From the NCBI GenBank assembly GCA_965247505.1, contig OZ252020.1:806001-870000 (forward strand): DNA of 64,000 nt, read 5' to 3'. This document shows positions 27,318 to 35,966 of this stretch, piece by piece. This DNA is from CAIYRG01 sp965247505 (lineage in GTDB: Bacteria > Pseudomonadota > Alphaproteobacteria > Micropepsales > Micropepsaceae). Both the position numbers and the translations under genes were made by a program. Within the stretch, counting starts at the first letter, position 1, and every line of letters starts with the position of its first letter. A model generated the notes under the pieces. That model was given only the letters and a program-made list of their open reading frames with translations. It made no database searches and was not told where the DNA came from.

Positions 27318-28001
27318 ATGACAGCTGTCTTAGTGACCGGCGCCAATCGCGGCATTGGGCTCGAATTTGTGCGTCAATATGCGGCCCAAAATGCGCGAGT
27401 CTATGCCTGCTGCCGAACCCCCGAAAAAGCGCAGGAGCTAGATACGATCGTTGAATCCTCTGAGGGCAATGTCACGCTCCATAAGCTCGATGTGACATCA
27501 GAAAAAGATATTTCAGCGCTCGTGAACACACTTGATGGCGCGCCACTCGATATTCTTATCAACAATGCCGGAATCGGAGGCGATCTTCACATCTTTGAGC
27601 CATCCGAGCCCGAGCTTTGGGAAGAGATATTGCGGGTCAATGCCATTGCACCCTTTCGCATTGCGTGGAACTTGCGAGACAATTTGGAAAAAGGCGCGCG
27701 CAAAATAATCAATATCAGCAGTGGACGCGGCTCGCATACCCGTCACCGCGGAGATGGGATTGCCTATTGCTCGTCAAAAGCCGCGCTCAACAGCGCGATG
27801 TACGGGCTTTCCGTTTTATGGAAAGAATCGGACTTCATCATCGTGATGTTTGCCCCCGGGGTCGTCATAACAGACTTGAATCCTGATGGACGGCTCACCG
27901 CAGAGTTTTCGGTAGGACATATGCGTGCATTGATCGATAGCTTCACACCGGCCGATAGCGGGCGCTATTTGAGCTATGAGGGAAAAGAAATTCTGTGGTG
28001 A
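27318..28001 (+). CDS. Short-chain dehydrogenase/reductase
   Basis: The 227-residue SDR has the nucleotide motif TGANRGIG at residues 7-14, NNAG at 82-85, and the catalytic Ser135 (ISSGRGS), Tyr150 and Lys154 (YCSSK). Arg or Thr-rich positions after the second strand (CCRTPEK) suggest NADP preference. It belongs to the C-factor/sniffer-like group judged by the NRGIGLEFVRQ start and the short C-terminus ending in GRYLSYEGKEILW. The substrate is unknown. It is a monocistronic plus-strand gene, divergent from the amidase, and a perfect hairpin overlaps its stop codon. Confidence 0.85.
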   Translation: MTAVLVTGANRGIGLEFVRQYAAQNARVYACCRTPEKAQELDTIVESSEGNVTLHKLDVTSEKDISALVNTLDGAPLDILINNAGIGGDLHIFEPSEPELWEEILRVNAIAPFRIAWNLRDNLEKGARKIINISSGRGSHTRHRGDGIAYCSSKAALNSAMYGLSVLWKESDFIIVMFAPGVVITDLNPDGRLTAEFSVGHMRALIDSFTPADSGRYLSYEGKEILW

Positions 28002-28012
28002 AACCACCACAG
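27993..28012 (+). terminator. Perfect 8-bp stem-loop at the SDR stop codon
   Basis: CTGTGGTG (27993-28000) and CACCACAG (28005-28012) form a perfect 8-bp stem with an AAAC loop. The SDR stop TGA (27999-28001) lies in the stem and loop. No U-run follows, so it is either a weak or factor-assisted terminator or an mRNA end-protecting hairpin. Confidence 0.45.
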
Positions 28013-28247
28013 TGTGATGCGCAATCGCCACTTTGATTGCACTGCAACAAACACTGTCTTCTGTAACACCCTATTAACGCGACAAAAATCGTGGCCAAGA
28101 TGACTAACGCTGCAGCTGCGATAAAGTTTTACAAAATTCTGTCGCAAAATTAACTGGTGAAAAAATCCTGCATGGTCACGAATCTATATTGGAGTGCCCG
28201 CAATCATGGTGCAGACTTCACCTGCCAATGGAGAAGGAGGGTGCGCC

Positions 28248-28325
28248 ATGGCGCGTGAGCTGCAAGTTCTAGCCGTTGGTTTTGTCTTCGTATTCCTAGG
28301 GGCAATAGTGATCGGCGTTTTTTAA
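28248..28325 (+). CDS. Small single-pass membrane protein, 25 residues
   Basis: A 25-codon frame, MARELQVLAVGFVFVFLGAI followed by VIGVF, begins at ATG 28248. It is preceded by the strong Shine-Dalgarno GAAGGAGG at 28233-28240, with 7 bases of spacing. A short charged start (ARE) is followed by about 20 uninterrupted hydrophobic residues, enough for one membrane helix. A good rho-independent terminator follows 28 bases after the stop, which makes this a self-contained transcription unit. An in-frame ATG at 28206 would add 14 residues but lacks a comparable ribosome site. I do not recognise the family. The position between SDR and GDSL genes gives no functional clue. Confidence 0.7.
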   Translation: MARELQVLAVGFVFVFLGAIVIGVF

Positions 28326-28353
28326 ATACGCCGCGCATTTGGGGGAGTAATTA

Positions 28354-28377
28354 GGTCGGATCACACCGGCCTTTTTT
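28354..28377 (+). terminator. Rho-independent terminator after the small membrane-protein gene
   Basis: GGTCGG (28354-28359) pairs with CCGGCC (28366-28371), one pair being G-U, across a 6-base loop. TTTTTT (28372-28377) follows. It lies 28 bases after the small ORF and 9 bases before the GDSL start. Confidence 0.8.
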
Positions 28378-28386
28378 CTTAGATCA

Positions 28387-28983
28387 ATGGTCGATATTCG
28401 CATCTCATTTATCGGCGACAGCCTTATCGCAGGAACCGGCGACTCGGATTTTCTCGGCTGGCCGGGACGCCTCTCCAAGGCCGCCTCGCAGCGCGGACAC
28501 AAAGTAACTTGCTACAATCTCGGCATACGCAAGGACACCAGCGCGGATATCTTGAAACGCTGGCGCGCCGAGACTGAAGCGCGCGTCGCCACGGGACAGG
28601 ATAACCGCCTAATATTTCAGTTCGGCGTGAACGATACCAAAGATGAAGGGGGCAAGCTTATCGTCGAGCCCGAGCAAGCCACCTCCCAAGCGCGCGAGAT
28701 TTTAAGCGCGGCGCGGGATTGGTTGCCGGTACTCGTGGTCGGCCCGCCGCCAATCGAGGACATGACCCGCAATCCGCGGATCGCAGACTTATCCGCGCGC
28801 CTCAATGCGCTTTGCAATGATTTGCAAATTCCCTATTTCGATTCCTTCGGCGCATTGAGCAAAACTGATGCATGGTCGAATGCGCAGCGCGCCGGCGACG
28901 GCACTCACCCTATTGCTGCCGGTTACGAGGCATGGGCCGCTTTGATCGAGAATTGGGACGCCTGGCGCGCCTGGGTGCCTTAA
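28387..28983 (+). CDS. SGNH/GDSL-family esterase or lipase
   Basis: The 198-residue protein has the four SGNH blocks: FIGDSLIAGTGDS with nucleophile Ser12, a glycine in block II (YNLGIRKDTS), Asn in FQFGVNDTKDEGG (block III) and the Asp-x-x-His of GDGTHPIAAGYEAW (block V). There is no signal peptide, so it is probably cytosolic. Related proteins act as acyl or acetyl esterases or lysophospholipases, but the substrate cannot be told from sequence. The start ATG at 28387 lies directly after the upstream terminator, so it must have its own promoter or arise by read-through. The gene converges on the broken amidohydrolase. Confidence 0.88.
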   Translation: MVDIRISFIGDSLIAGTGDSDFLGWPGRLSKAASQRGHKVTCYNLGIRKDTSADILKRWRAETEARVATGQDNRLIFQFGVNDTKDEGGKLIVEPEQATSQAREILSAARDWLPVLVVGPPPIEDMTRNPRIADLSARLNALCNDLQIPYFDSFGALSKTDAWSNAQRAGDGTHPIAAGYEAWAALIENWDAWRAWVP

Positions 28984-28999
28984 GCAGGTACCGTTTGTC

Positions 29000-29025
29000 T
29001 CACCTCCCCCAACGCGGGGAGGTGA
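29000..29025. terminator. Perfect 10-bp hairpin between convergent genes
   Basis: TCACCTCCCC (29000-29009) and GGGGAGGTGA (29016-29025) form a perfect stem with a 6-base loop, in the 67-bp gap between the GDSL gene (plus) and the amidohydrolase (minus). There is no clear T-run on either side. It is probably a bidirectional transcription end signal. Confidence 0.5.
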
Positions 29026-29050
29026 AGCGAGCCCATTAAATCCGCAAAAA

Positions 29051-30127
29051 TTACTTTGCGTTCTCGGAAAGAATTTTTTGCTTCTGTTTGTCGGTAATGT
29101 CCGAGCGGCCCTGTAACTCTTTCACGGTGCCTGGATATTCGGAATCGAAATGCGGATAGTCCGAGGCCATCATTACGCAGTCTTCGTTGAATTCTTCCAA
29201 AGCCAAAGCCAAGAGCCGCTCATCGGCCTCGCATGTGACATAGCAATTCTTCATTAAATATTCCGATGGCTTGCGCGTGATCTTTGGTGTGAAGGTTCCC
29301 TGCAAGCGTCCGTAATCGTCATCCATGCGGTGCATCCAATAGAGAATCTATTCCGCGCTGCACTCAAAAAACGCCACGCGCAAATCGGGATAGCGCTCGA
29401 AAACGCCGCCTGTGGTAAGCGCAATAAGCCCTGCGGTGCAGTTGAATGGCCGCCCCAAAACATGCATGGCAAAGAAATTGTCATAGCGGTTGATGAGATC
29501 GCCGAAACTTGCGGGATGGAGCATCAATGGCACGCCGAGTTTTTCCGCTTCCGCATAGAAGGGCTCGAAGACTTCATTGTCGATTGTGTGTGTATGCGAA
29601 TAGGGCGTGAGATGAACGGCCTTGAAGCCATGCACGCTCACACAACGGCGTAATTCGTCGACAAGCGCTTCGGGATGCCCCCAAGGCAGGACACCAACCG
29701 GCCAAAGCTGTTCTTCTTTGCCCGCCACCAATCCTTTGACCCAATTATTATAGGCGCGGCAGGCGGTGGCGCCCAACTCGCCCTCGGTATAGGTTGGAAT
29801 ACTCAGCTGTGTAGGAAACAAAAACTGGTGATCAATGCCTTCGCGCTCATTATCTTTGATCCGAACATCCATGTCGTAACCGGCGACTTGACGCTTTGCG
29901 ACTTCGCCACCGCGCCAATTCTCATGGGGGTCGTAGAAAATCGGATGGCGGAAATGGGCAACGATGTCTTCCGGCCAGAGGTGAAAATTATGCTTGAACT
30001 TCACGCGCACGTTTTTTTCGTCGTTTAGGCGAATTGGTGTCTCGGAGGCGAATTTGCCTTCCAGGCGATAAGCCTCGTCGAGGATATATTCCTCGCGCAA
30101 ATGCGAATCCATATCGAAAATCTGCAT
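29051..30127 (-). pseudogene. Amidohydrolase-2 family hydrolase/decarboxylase, interrupted by one in-frame amber codon
   Basis: The reading frame encodes a 358-codon amidohydrolase_2 (ACMSD-like TIM barrel) protein beginning MQIFDMDSHLREEY. Landmarks are DMDSH near the N-terminus, GFKAVHLTPY, GVPLMLHPAS, RYPDLRVAFFECSAE and, close to the C-terminus, MASDYPHFDSEYPG with the catalytic-type Asp. A TAG at 29348-29350 interrupts it, and the same frame continues without any other stop (ILYWMHRMDDDYG onward). In relatives a tryptophan usually sits at that point after the ECSAG-like motif, so TGG to TAG is the likely change. The two fragments would lack parts of the active site. The neighbouring TctC-like gene suggests a former uptake and degradation pair for an organic acid. 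It could also be a sequencing error. Confidence 0.85.
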
Positions 30128-30179
30128 GACCCCTCTCTCTTCCCAAATGTGCATCGACCATGAAGCACATCCCCCGCGC

Positions 30180-31205
30180 TTATTCTAAGATCGAACGCGT
30201 CTTTTCTATGATCGGTTCCGGCGTTGCATAGAGCTCACTCACCAGTTCCTGAATTTCCTCGCCACGTATCGGATTTATGGTTAGCCGAGAGCGTGTGGCT
30301 TCGTCCACAAAAGCCGGATCGCGCATGGTGTCTTCAAACCCCATGCGGATCGCGGCGAGGCGTTCATCGGGAATGCCGGGCGGGCCCAAAAATGGATAGC
30401 CGAGCGTTTCGCGCGCGAACATCAGGCGAAAAATCTGCCTGTGTTCCTCGGTCCGCGCCAAATCCATGATGTTGGGAACATCCGGCAAATCGGGATTTTG
30501 ATCCTGCGAAAGCTGAAGAAATACCGTGATCAAACCCTGGTCGAGCCAATCTTTCTTGCTGGACAAGATGCTGGACCATGACCAGCTGCAACGTCCGTCG
30601 ACTTCCCCGCGCTCCATCGCAAAATCGATGTTGTTGCCGCCGGGATAGCCGCTTACCACCCGCATCTGGGTGCCAAGCGTCCCATTTATGATCTTCGGGA
30701 AAACATCCGTACCCGAGCCGCCACCAGTGGAGCCGACATAGAGCGGACGCTCATAGAGCTCATCAAAATTCTCGAGCCCAAAAGTGTTCCACGCGACGCA
30801 AACACTGCGGTCATTGGTGGGTGTCTCGATCCAGGAAAATTTCGTCGCATCGAAGCGCGTCAGTTGCTGCATGCCGATCAGCGGCTCGAACGCCGTCCCG
30901 CGATTCAAGACACCAAGCGCCGTGCCGTCGCGCGGCGCCGCGTTATAAAGCCAGTTCGCGAGCTTTAAGCTTCCCGCGCCTTCCATATTGACAGGAACGA
31001 GCGTTGGATTGCCCGGAATATGTTTTCCGATATGGCGGGCAACAAGCCGCCCGAAATTGTCATAGCCGCCGCCCGGAGCGGTGCCGATATAAATCGTGAT
31101 ATCCTTGCCGTTGAAGAACTCTTCGGGTGTTTGAGCATCTGCGGAGGGCGAGGTGAGCGCCAAAAGCGCGAGCACTCCCAAAAGAGAGATAAAACGCAGG
31201 GACAT
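30180..31205 (-). CDS. Tripartite tricarboxylate transporter-type periplasmic binding protein (TctC/Bug-like)
   Basis: The 341-residue protein has a signal peptide (MSLRFISLLGVLALLALTSP, cleavage probably after ADA). The Bug/TctC pattern follows: DITIYIGTAPGGGYDNFGRLVARHIGKHIPGNP and VPVNMEGAGSLKLANWLYNAAPRDG. ATG at 31203-31205 was chosen because it starts the signal peptide; an ATG seven codons upstream is possible. These receptors capture carboxylates for TctAB, but no tctA or tctB is present in this window, as is common for Bug proteins. It is transcribed toward the broken amidohydrolase 52 bp away and probably shares its operon. Confidence 0.85.
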   Translation of the reverse strand: MSLRFISLLGVLALLALTSPSADAQTPEEFFNGKDITIYIGTAPGGGYDNFGRLVARHIGKHIPGNPTLVPVNMEGAGSLKLANWLYNAAPRDGTALGVLNRGTAFEPLIGMQQLTRFDATKFSWIETPTNDRSVCVAWNTFGLENFDELYERPLYVGSTGGGSGTDVFPKIINGTLGTQMRVVSGYPGGNNIDFAMERGEVDGRCSWSWSSILSSKKDWLDQGLITVFLQLSQDQNPDLPDVPNIMDLARTEEHRQIFRLMFARETLGYPFLGPPGIPDERLAAIRMGFEDTMRDPAFVDEATRSRLTINPIRGEEIQELVSELYATPEPIIEKTRSILE

Positions 31206-31362
31206 GGTAAAACCCGGATCACTCATCTTTTCTTCCGCCGGCGCATTTGTGATTCGCTCGGGAGCGCCGATTTTGCTGTCTGCCCGATGTTAGTCGGGCA
31301 TTGTCTCGGCGGGAAGGGATGCAACGCTAGATAATGTTTTTTCCAAATCCGAATGACCCCGT

Positions 31363-34300
31363 CTATGCCGCTTCATCCGCGCGTGGATCGTAATTGAGGA
31401 TGGGCGCCAGCCAGCGCTCCGCCTCCTCAAGGGGCCATGATTTGCGTTTGGCATAATCTGCGGCCTGATCACGCTCGATCTTGCCGGTACCGAAATAGCG
31501 CGAATCGGGATGGCTGAAATAAAGCCCCGAAACCGACGAGCCCGGCCACATGGCGAAGTTCTCGGTCAGTTTTATGCCGGCGTTTTTCTCCGCGCCCAAT
31601 AAATCAAACAATGTCCCCTTCTCGGTATGGTCGGGCTGGGAGGGATAGCCTGGCGCCGGTCTAATGCCGCGATAGCCCTCGGCGATCAGTTCCTCATTGG
31701 TAAGATTTTCGTCTCTAGCATAGCCCCATAGCTCTTTACGCTCCCGCGCATGCAGCGCCTCGGCGAAGGCTTCCGCCAAGCGATCGGCCAGAGAGGAAAG
31801 CAAAATTGCGCTGTAATCATCCTTGTCTGCCTTGAAACGCTCGGCGATTTTTTCTTCTCCGATTCCGGCTGTCACAGCAAAACCCCCAATATAATCGGGC
31901 TTGCCGCTGTCCATTGGGGCAATGAAATCGGCAAGCGCCAAGTTTGGGCGGCCACGCTCACGCGCCATTTGCTGGCGTAGCGTGTGGAAGGCCGCACGTG
32001 TCGCGTCGCGCTTATCATCCGTATAAAGAATAATATCGTCACCAACAGAATTGGCTGGCCAAAAACCTATGGCGGCGCGCGCCGTCAGCCACTTCTCGGC
32101 TACGATTTTTTTCAGCATATCCTGCGCGTCTTCGAACAAATCGCGGGCGGCTTCGCCCGAAATTTTGTCGGTCAGAATATCGGGATAGCGGCCCCTCATT
32201 TCCCAAGTGTGAAAGAAGGGCGACCAATCAATGTGATGCACCAATTCGTCGAGATCATACTCGTCGAATGTCTTGGTCCCGAGAAAACTCGGTTTTGGCG
32301 GCTCGTAGCTCGACCAATCGGGCGCAAAACGGTTTGCTTGCGCCTGTAGGAGTGTAGAGCGGCGCTGAGCGGCGCTGCCTTTGGCATGGCTCTCGGCGAT
32401 CTTGCGATACTCTTCTCGCATGTCACGGATAAAGGGCTCTTTTGACTGCCTCCCCAAAAGCGTCGACACCACGCCAACTGCGCGTGAGGCATCGGTGACA
32501 TAGACCGATTGTCCTCGCTTGTAGTTGGGATGAATTTTTACTGCGGTGTGTATGCGTGACGTGGTCGCCCCACCGATCAGCAGCGGAATATCGAAGTCTT
32601 GGCGTTCCATTTCGGCGGCGACATGACACATTTCATCGAGCGATGGCGTGATCAAGCCGGATAATCCGATTATATCGGCCTTTTTCTCGCGCGCCACTTC
32701 AAGGATGCGCGCAGCCGGCACCATGACGCCAAGATCTTCAACTTCATAGCCATTGCACTGCAGAACGACACCGACAATGTTTTTGCCGATATCATGGACA
32801 TCGCCTTTGACGGTCGCCATGACGATGGTGCCCGCCGCCTCGCGCCGGCCGCCCGCCTCTTTCTCCGCTTCCATATAGGGAAGAAGATGCGCAACCGCCT
32901 TCTTCATGACGCGGGCCGATTTTACGACCTGAGGCAAAAACATTTTTCCCGAGCCGAAAAGATCGCCGACGACATTCATGCCATCCATCAGCGGCCCCTC
33001 GATGACATCGAGCGGGCGCTTGGCGCGTTGGCGCGCCTCTTCGACATCATCGTCGACAAAATCGGCAATGCCGCGCACCAATGCGTGTGTAAGCCGCGCT
33101 TCGACGGGCTCGGTACGCCAGGCCAGAGTCTGAACTTCCGCGACGACGCCGTCTTTTCGGTGTTTTTGCGCTAACTCCAGGAGATTTTCCGTCGCCTCCG
33201 CATTTCGATTTTGTAATACGTCCTCGATCGCATCGCGGAGCTCACCCGGGATGTCTTCATAAACGACAAGCGCGCCTGCATTGACGATCCCCATATCCAT
33301 GCCCGCTTTGATCGCCTGATAAAGGAACGCAGAATGCATCGCTTCGCGCACCGCATCATTGCCGCGAAACGAGAAGGAGATGTTTGAAACGCCACCCGAG
33401 ACATGGACATGCGGCAAACCCTGGCGGATGCGCCCGACCGCGTCGATAAAGGCGCGGGCATAATCATTGTGTTCCTCGATGCCCGTGGCGACCGCGAAGA
33501 TATTGGGATCGAAGATTATATCTTCGGGCGGAAAGCCCACGCGCTCGACAAGAATTTCATAGGCGCGCCGGCAAATATCAAATTTGCGCTCTGCCGTATC
33601 GGCCTGGCCGGTTTCGTCAAAAGCCATGACGACAACGGCGGCGCCATAGCGGCGTACTTTCTTGGCCTGCTCGATAAAAGGCCCCTCGCCCTCCTTCAGA
33701 CTGATGGAATTCGCGATGGGCTTGCCTTGCACGCATTTTAGGCCTGCTTCGGTCACGCTCCATTTGGAGGAATCGATCATGACCGGGACACGCGCTATGT
33801 CCGGCTCAACGGCAATCAGATTAAGAAAGCGCGTCATGGCCGCTTCGGAATCGAGTAGCCCCTCGTCCATATTGACATCGATGATCTGCGCGCCGCTTTC
33901 GACTTGCTGTTTGGCAACTTCCAACGCCGCTTCGAAATCATCGTTCTTGATCAGCTTTCGAAAGCGCGCCGAGCCCGTGACATTGGTGCGCTCGCCGACA
34001 TTGACGAAGTTTGTCTCTGGGGTCAGCGTGAACGGCTCAAGCCCCGACAGGCGCAGATGGAGCGGCTTCTCTTCTATTTTTCGCGGTGCGATCCCCGAAA
34101 CTGCTTCCGCAATGGCGCGAATATGCTCCGGCTTGGTGCCGCAGCAGCCACCGACAATATTAACGAGGCCGCTTTGGGCGAATTCCTTGGCATAGGCCGC
34201 CATCGATTCCGCTGTCTCGTCATACCCGCCAAAGGCGTTGGGAAGACCGGCATTGGGATGGGCGCTTACCAGCACATCTGCCGCATGAGCAAGATCGGCG

Positions 34301-35076
34301 ATATGGGGACGCAATTCTTTTGGTCCGAGCGCGCAATTGAGTCCGATCGCAAAGGGCGCCGCATGACGCATGGAATGCCAAAACGCTTCGACAGTCTGCC
34401 CGGTGAGCGTGCGGCCCGATAGATCGGTGATGGTGCCGGAAATCCATACCGACAGTTTTTCGCCGGCCAGCTCGAACGCTTCTTCGACGGCATAAATCGC
34501 CGCTTTGGCGTTCAAAACATCGAAGATCGTCTCTATCATTATGATGTCCGCGCCGCCTCGAATCAGAGCGAGCGTCGCCTCGCGATATGTATCGCGCAAA
34601 GAATCATAGCTGACATTGCGGTAGGCCGGATCGTTCACATCGGGCGATAAAGAGGCAGTGCGATTGGTCGGTCCGAGCACGCCCGCCACAAGGCGCGGCT
34701 GATCGGGCGTCGATCCCGCATCGCAGATCTCACGTGCAAGACGCGCCGCCGTCTCGTTCAGCTCAACGACGCAATCTTCCAACCCATAATCCGCCTGACT
34801 GATGGTCGTGGAGTTAAAGGTGTTGGTCTCAATGATATCTGCGCCTGCCTCGATATAGGCATGGCCGATCTCGCGGATGATCTCAGGTCTGGTCAGCACC
34901 AATAGATCGTTATTGCCCTTTAGGTCGTCGGAATGATCGGCAAATCGCTCGCCGCGAAAATCTTTCTCGCTGAGCTCATAGCCCTGGATCATCACGCCCC
35001 AAGAGCCGTCGAGCACAAGGATGCGTTCGCGCGCGGTTCTATGCAGCCACTCCAGACGTTCCTTACGCGTACTCAT
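31363..35076 (-). CDS. metH: Cobalamin-dependent methionine synthase MetH
   Basis: MetH transfers the methyl group of 5-methyltetrahydrofolate to homocysteine via methylcobalamin. All four modules of the 1237-residue protein are visible: the homocysteine domain with zinc-binding GLNCALGP and VGGCCGTKPEHI, the pterin-binding domain (NFVNVGERTNVTGSARF), the B12 domain with its cap and the cobalt-ligating DVHDIGKN motif, and the SAM-binding activation domain near the C-terminus (GYRGIRPAPGYPSQPDH). It overlaps metF by ATGA. The cell must therefore take up or make cobalamin. The operon starts with an ArsR-methyltransferase regulator. Confidence 0.97.
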   Translation of the reverse strand: MSTRKERLEWLHRTARERILVLDGSWGVMIQGYELSEKDFRGERFADHSDDLKGNNDLLVLTRPEIIREIGHAYIEAGADIIETNTFNSTTISQADYGLEDCVVELNETAARLAREICDAGSTPDQPRLVAGVLGPTNRTASLSPDVNDPAYRNVSYDSLRDTYREATLALIRGGADIIMIETIFDVLNAKAAIYAVEEAFELAGEKLSVWISGTITDLSGRTLTGQTVEAFWHSMRHAAPFAIGLNCALGPKELRPHIADLAHAADVLVSAHPNAGLPNAFGGYDETAESMAAYAKEFAQSGLVNIVGGCCGTKPEHIRAIAEAVSGIAPRKIEEKPLHLRLSGLEPFTLTPETNFVNVGERTNVTGSARFRKLIKNDDFEAALEVAKQQVESGAQIIDVNMDEGLLDSEAAMTRFLNLIAVEPDIARVPVMIDSSKWSVTEAGLKCVQGKPIANSISLKEGEGPFIEQAKKVRRYGAAVVVMAFDETGQADTAERKFDICRRAYEILVERVGFPPEDIIFDPNIFAVATGIEEHNDYARAFIDAVGRIRQGLPHVHVSGGVSNISFSFRGNDAVREAMHSAFLYQAIKAGMDMGIVNAGALVVYEDIPGELRDAIEDVLQNRNAEATENLLELAQKHRKDGVVAEVQTLAWRTEPVEARLTHALVRGIADFVDDDVEEARQRAKRPLDVIEGPLMDGMNVVGDLFGSGKMFLPQVVKSARVMKKAVAHLLPYMEAEKEAGGRREAAGTIVMATVKGDVHDIGKNIVGVVLQCNGYEVEDLGVMVPAARILEVAREKKADIIGLSGLITPSLDEMCHVAAEMERQDFDIPLLIGGATTSRIHTAVKIHPNYKRGQSVYVTDASRAVGVVSTLLGRQSKEPFIRDMREEYRKIAESHAKGSAAQRRSTLLQAQANRFAPDWSSYEPPKPSFLGTKTFDEYDLDELVHHIDWSPFFHTWEMRGRYPDILTDKISGEAARDLFEDAQDMLKKIVAEKWLTARAAIGFWPANSVGDDIILYTDDKRDATRAAFHTLRQQMARERGRPNLALADFIAPMDSGKPDYIGGFAVTAGIGEEKIAERFKADKDDYSAILLSSLADRLAEAFAEALHARERKELWGYARDENLTNEELIAEGYRGIRPAPGYPSQPDHTEKGTLFDLLGAEKNAGIKLTENFAMWPGSSVSGLYFSHPDSRYFGTGKIERDQAADYAKRKSWPLEEAERWLAPILNYDPRADEAA

Positions 35077-35966
35077 TCAGTAACCGCTTCTTTCAATGGC
35101 TTGATGCCAAGTAAATCGCAGACAGCAAAAGTCAGCTCCGATTGATTCAGCGTGTAGAAGTGAAACTGGCCGAAGCCTTCTTTCCTCAACTCGCGCACCT
35201 GCTCCGCCAAAACCGCGCCAGCAATCAGTTTTCGGCTCGTCAAATCATCTTCCAACCCGTCATAAAGTTCGCCCAGCCAGTCGGGGATGCTTGCCCCGCA
35301 ACGCGTCGCCATGCGGCGGGTGCCCTTGAAATTCGTGGTCGGCATCAATCCAGGCACGATGGGAACATTGATCCCTGCTGCAGCGACGCGGTCACGAAAT
35401 CTTGGAAAAGCATCATTATCAAAAACGAATTGCGTGATCGCGCGGCTTGCCCCGGCATCGACTTTCTTTTTGAGAATCTCAAAGTCCAAATCGGCGGAAT
35501 CTGAATCCGGGTGCTTTTCCGGGTAGGCGGCAACGCTCACCTCAAAATCTGCAATTGCCCGAATGGCTGCGACCAGCTCGGCCGTCGATTGATAGCCGTC
35601 GGAATGCGCGCGATAGGCTGCGCCCATTTCTGGCATATCACCGCGAAGGGCCACGATATGGCGGACCCCGGCTTCCCAATAGTCGCGAATGACCTCGTCG
35701 ATCTCGGCGTGGCTTGCCCCAACGCAAGTCAAATGCGCTGCCGGTTTAAGCTCCGTTTCCTCGACAATACGTTTGACCGTCGCATGGGTGCGCCCACGCG
35801 TCGATCCGCCGGCGCCATAGGTCACCGAAACAAAACCCGGGCGCAAAGGTGCAAGGCGCTCGATGGCGCTCCACAATTGGCTCTCCATTTCCGGCGTTTT
35901 TGGCGGAAAGAATTCGAAGGACACCGAAACCGGCTTGCCTTCTGCCGCGAAGGAGCTCGTGCTCAT
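35073..35966 (-). CDS. metF: 5,10-methylenetetrahydrofolate reductase MetF
   Basis: MetF is a flavoprotein that makes 5-methyl-THF, the methyl donor for MetH. The TIM-barrel protein has SFEFFPPKTPEMESQLW at the start, FVSVTYGAGGSTRGRTHATV, HLTCVGASHAEIDEVI, VALRGDMPE, and the C-terminal YTLNQSELTFAVCDLLGI. ATG at 35964-35966 (MSTSSFAAEG) was chosen since it forms an ATGA overlap with the upstream regulator; a longer frame to 36023 merely reads antisense-free sequence inside that gene. The length of 297 residues is normal. Coupling of metF and metH in one operon makes sense biochemically. Confidence 0.96.
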   Translation of the reverse strand: MSTSSFAAEGKPVSVSFEFFPPKTPEMESQLWSAIERLAPLRPGFVSVTYGAGGSTRGRTHATVKRIVEETELKPAAHLTCVGASHAEIDEVIRDYWEAGVRHIVALRGDMPEMGAAYRAHSDGYQSTAELVAAIRAIADFEVSVAAYPEKHPDSDSADLDFEILKKKVDAGASRAITQFVFDNDAFPRFRDRVAAAGINVPIVPGLMPTTNFKGTRRMATRCGASIPDWLGELYDGLEDDLTSRKLIAGAVLAEQVRELRKEGFGQFHFYTLNQSELTFAVCDLLGIKPLKEAVTE

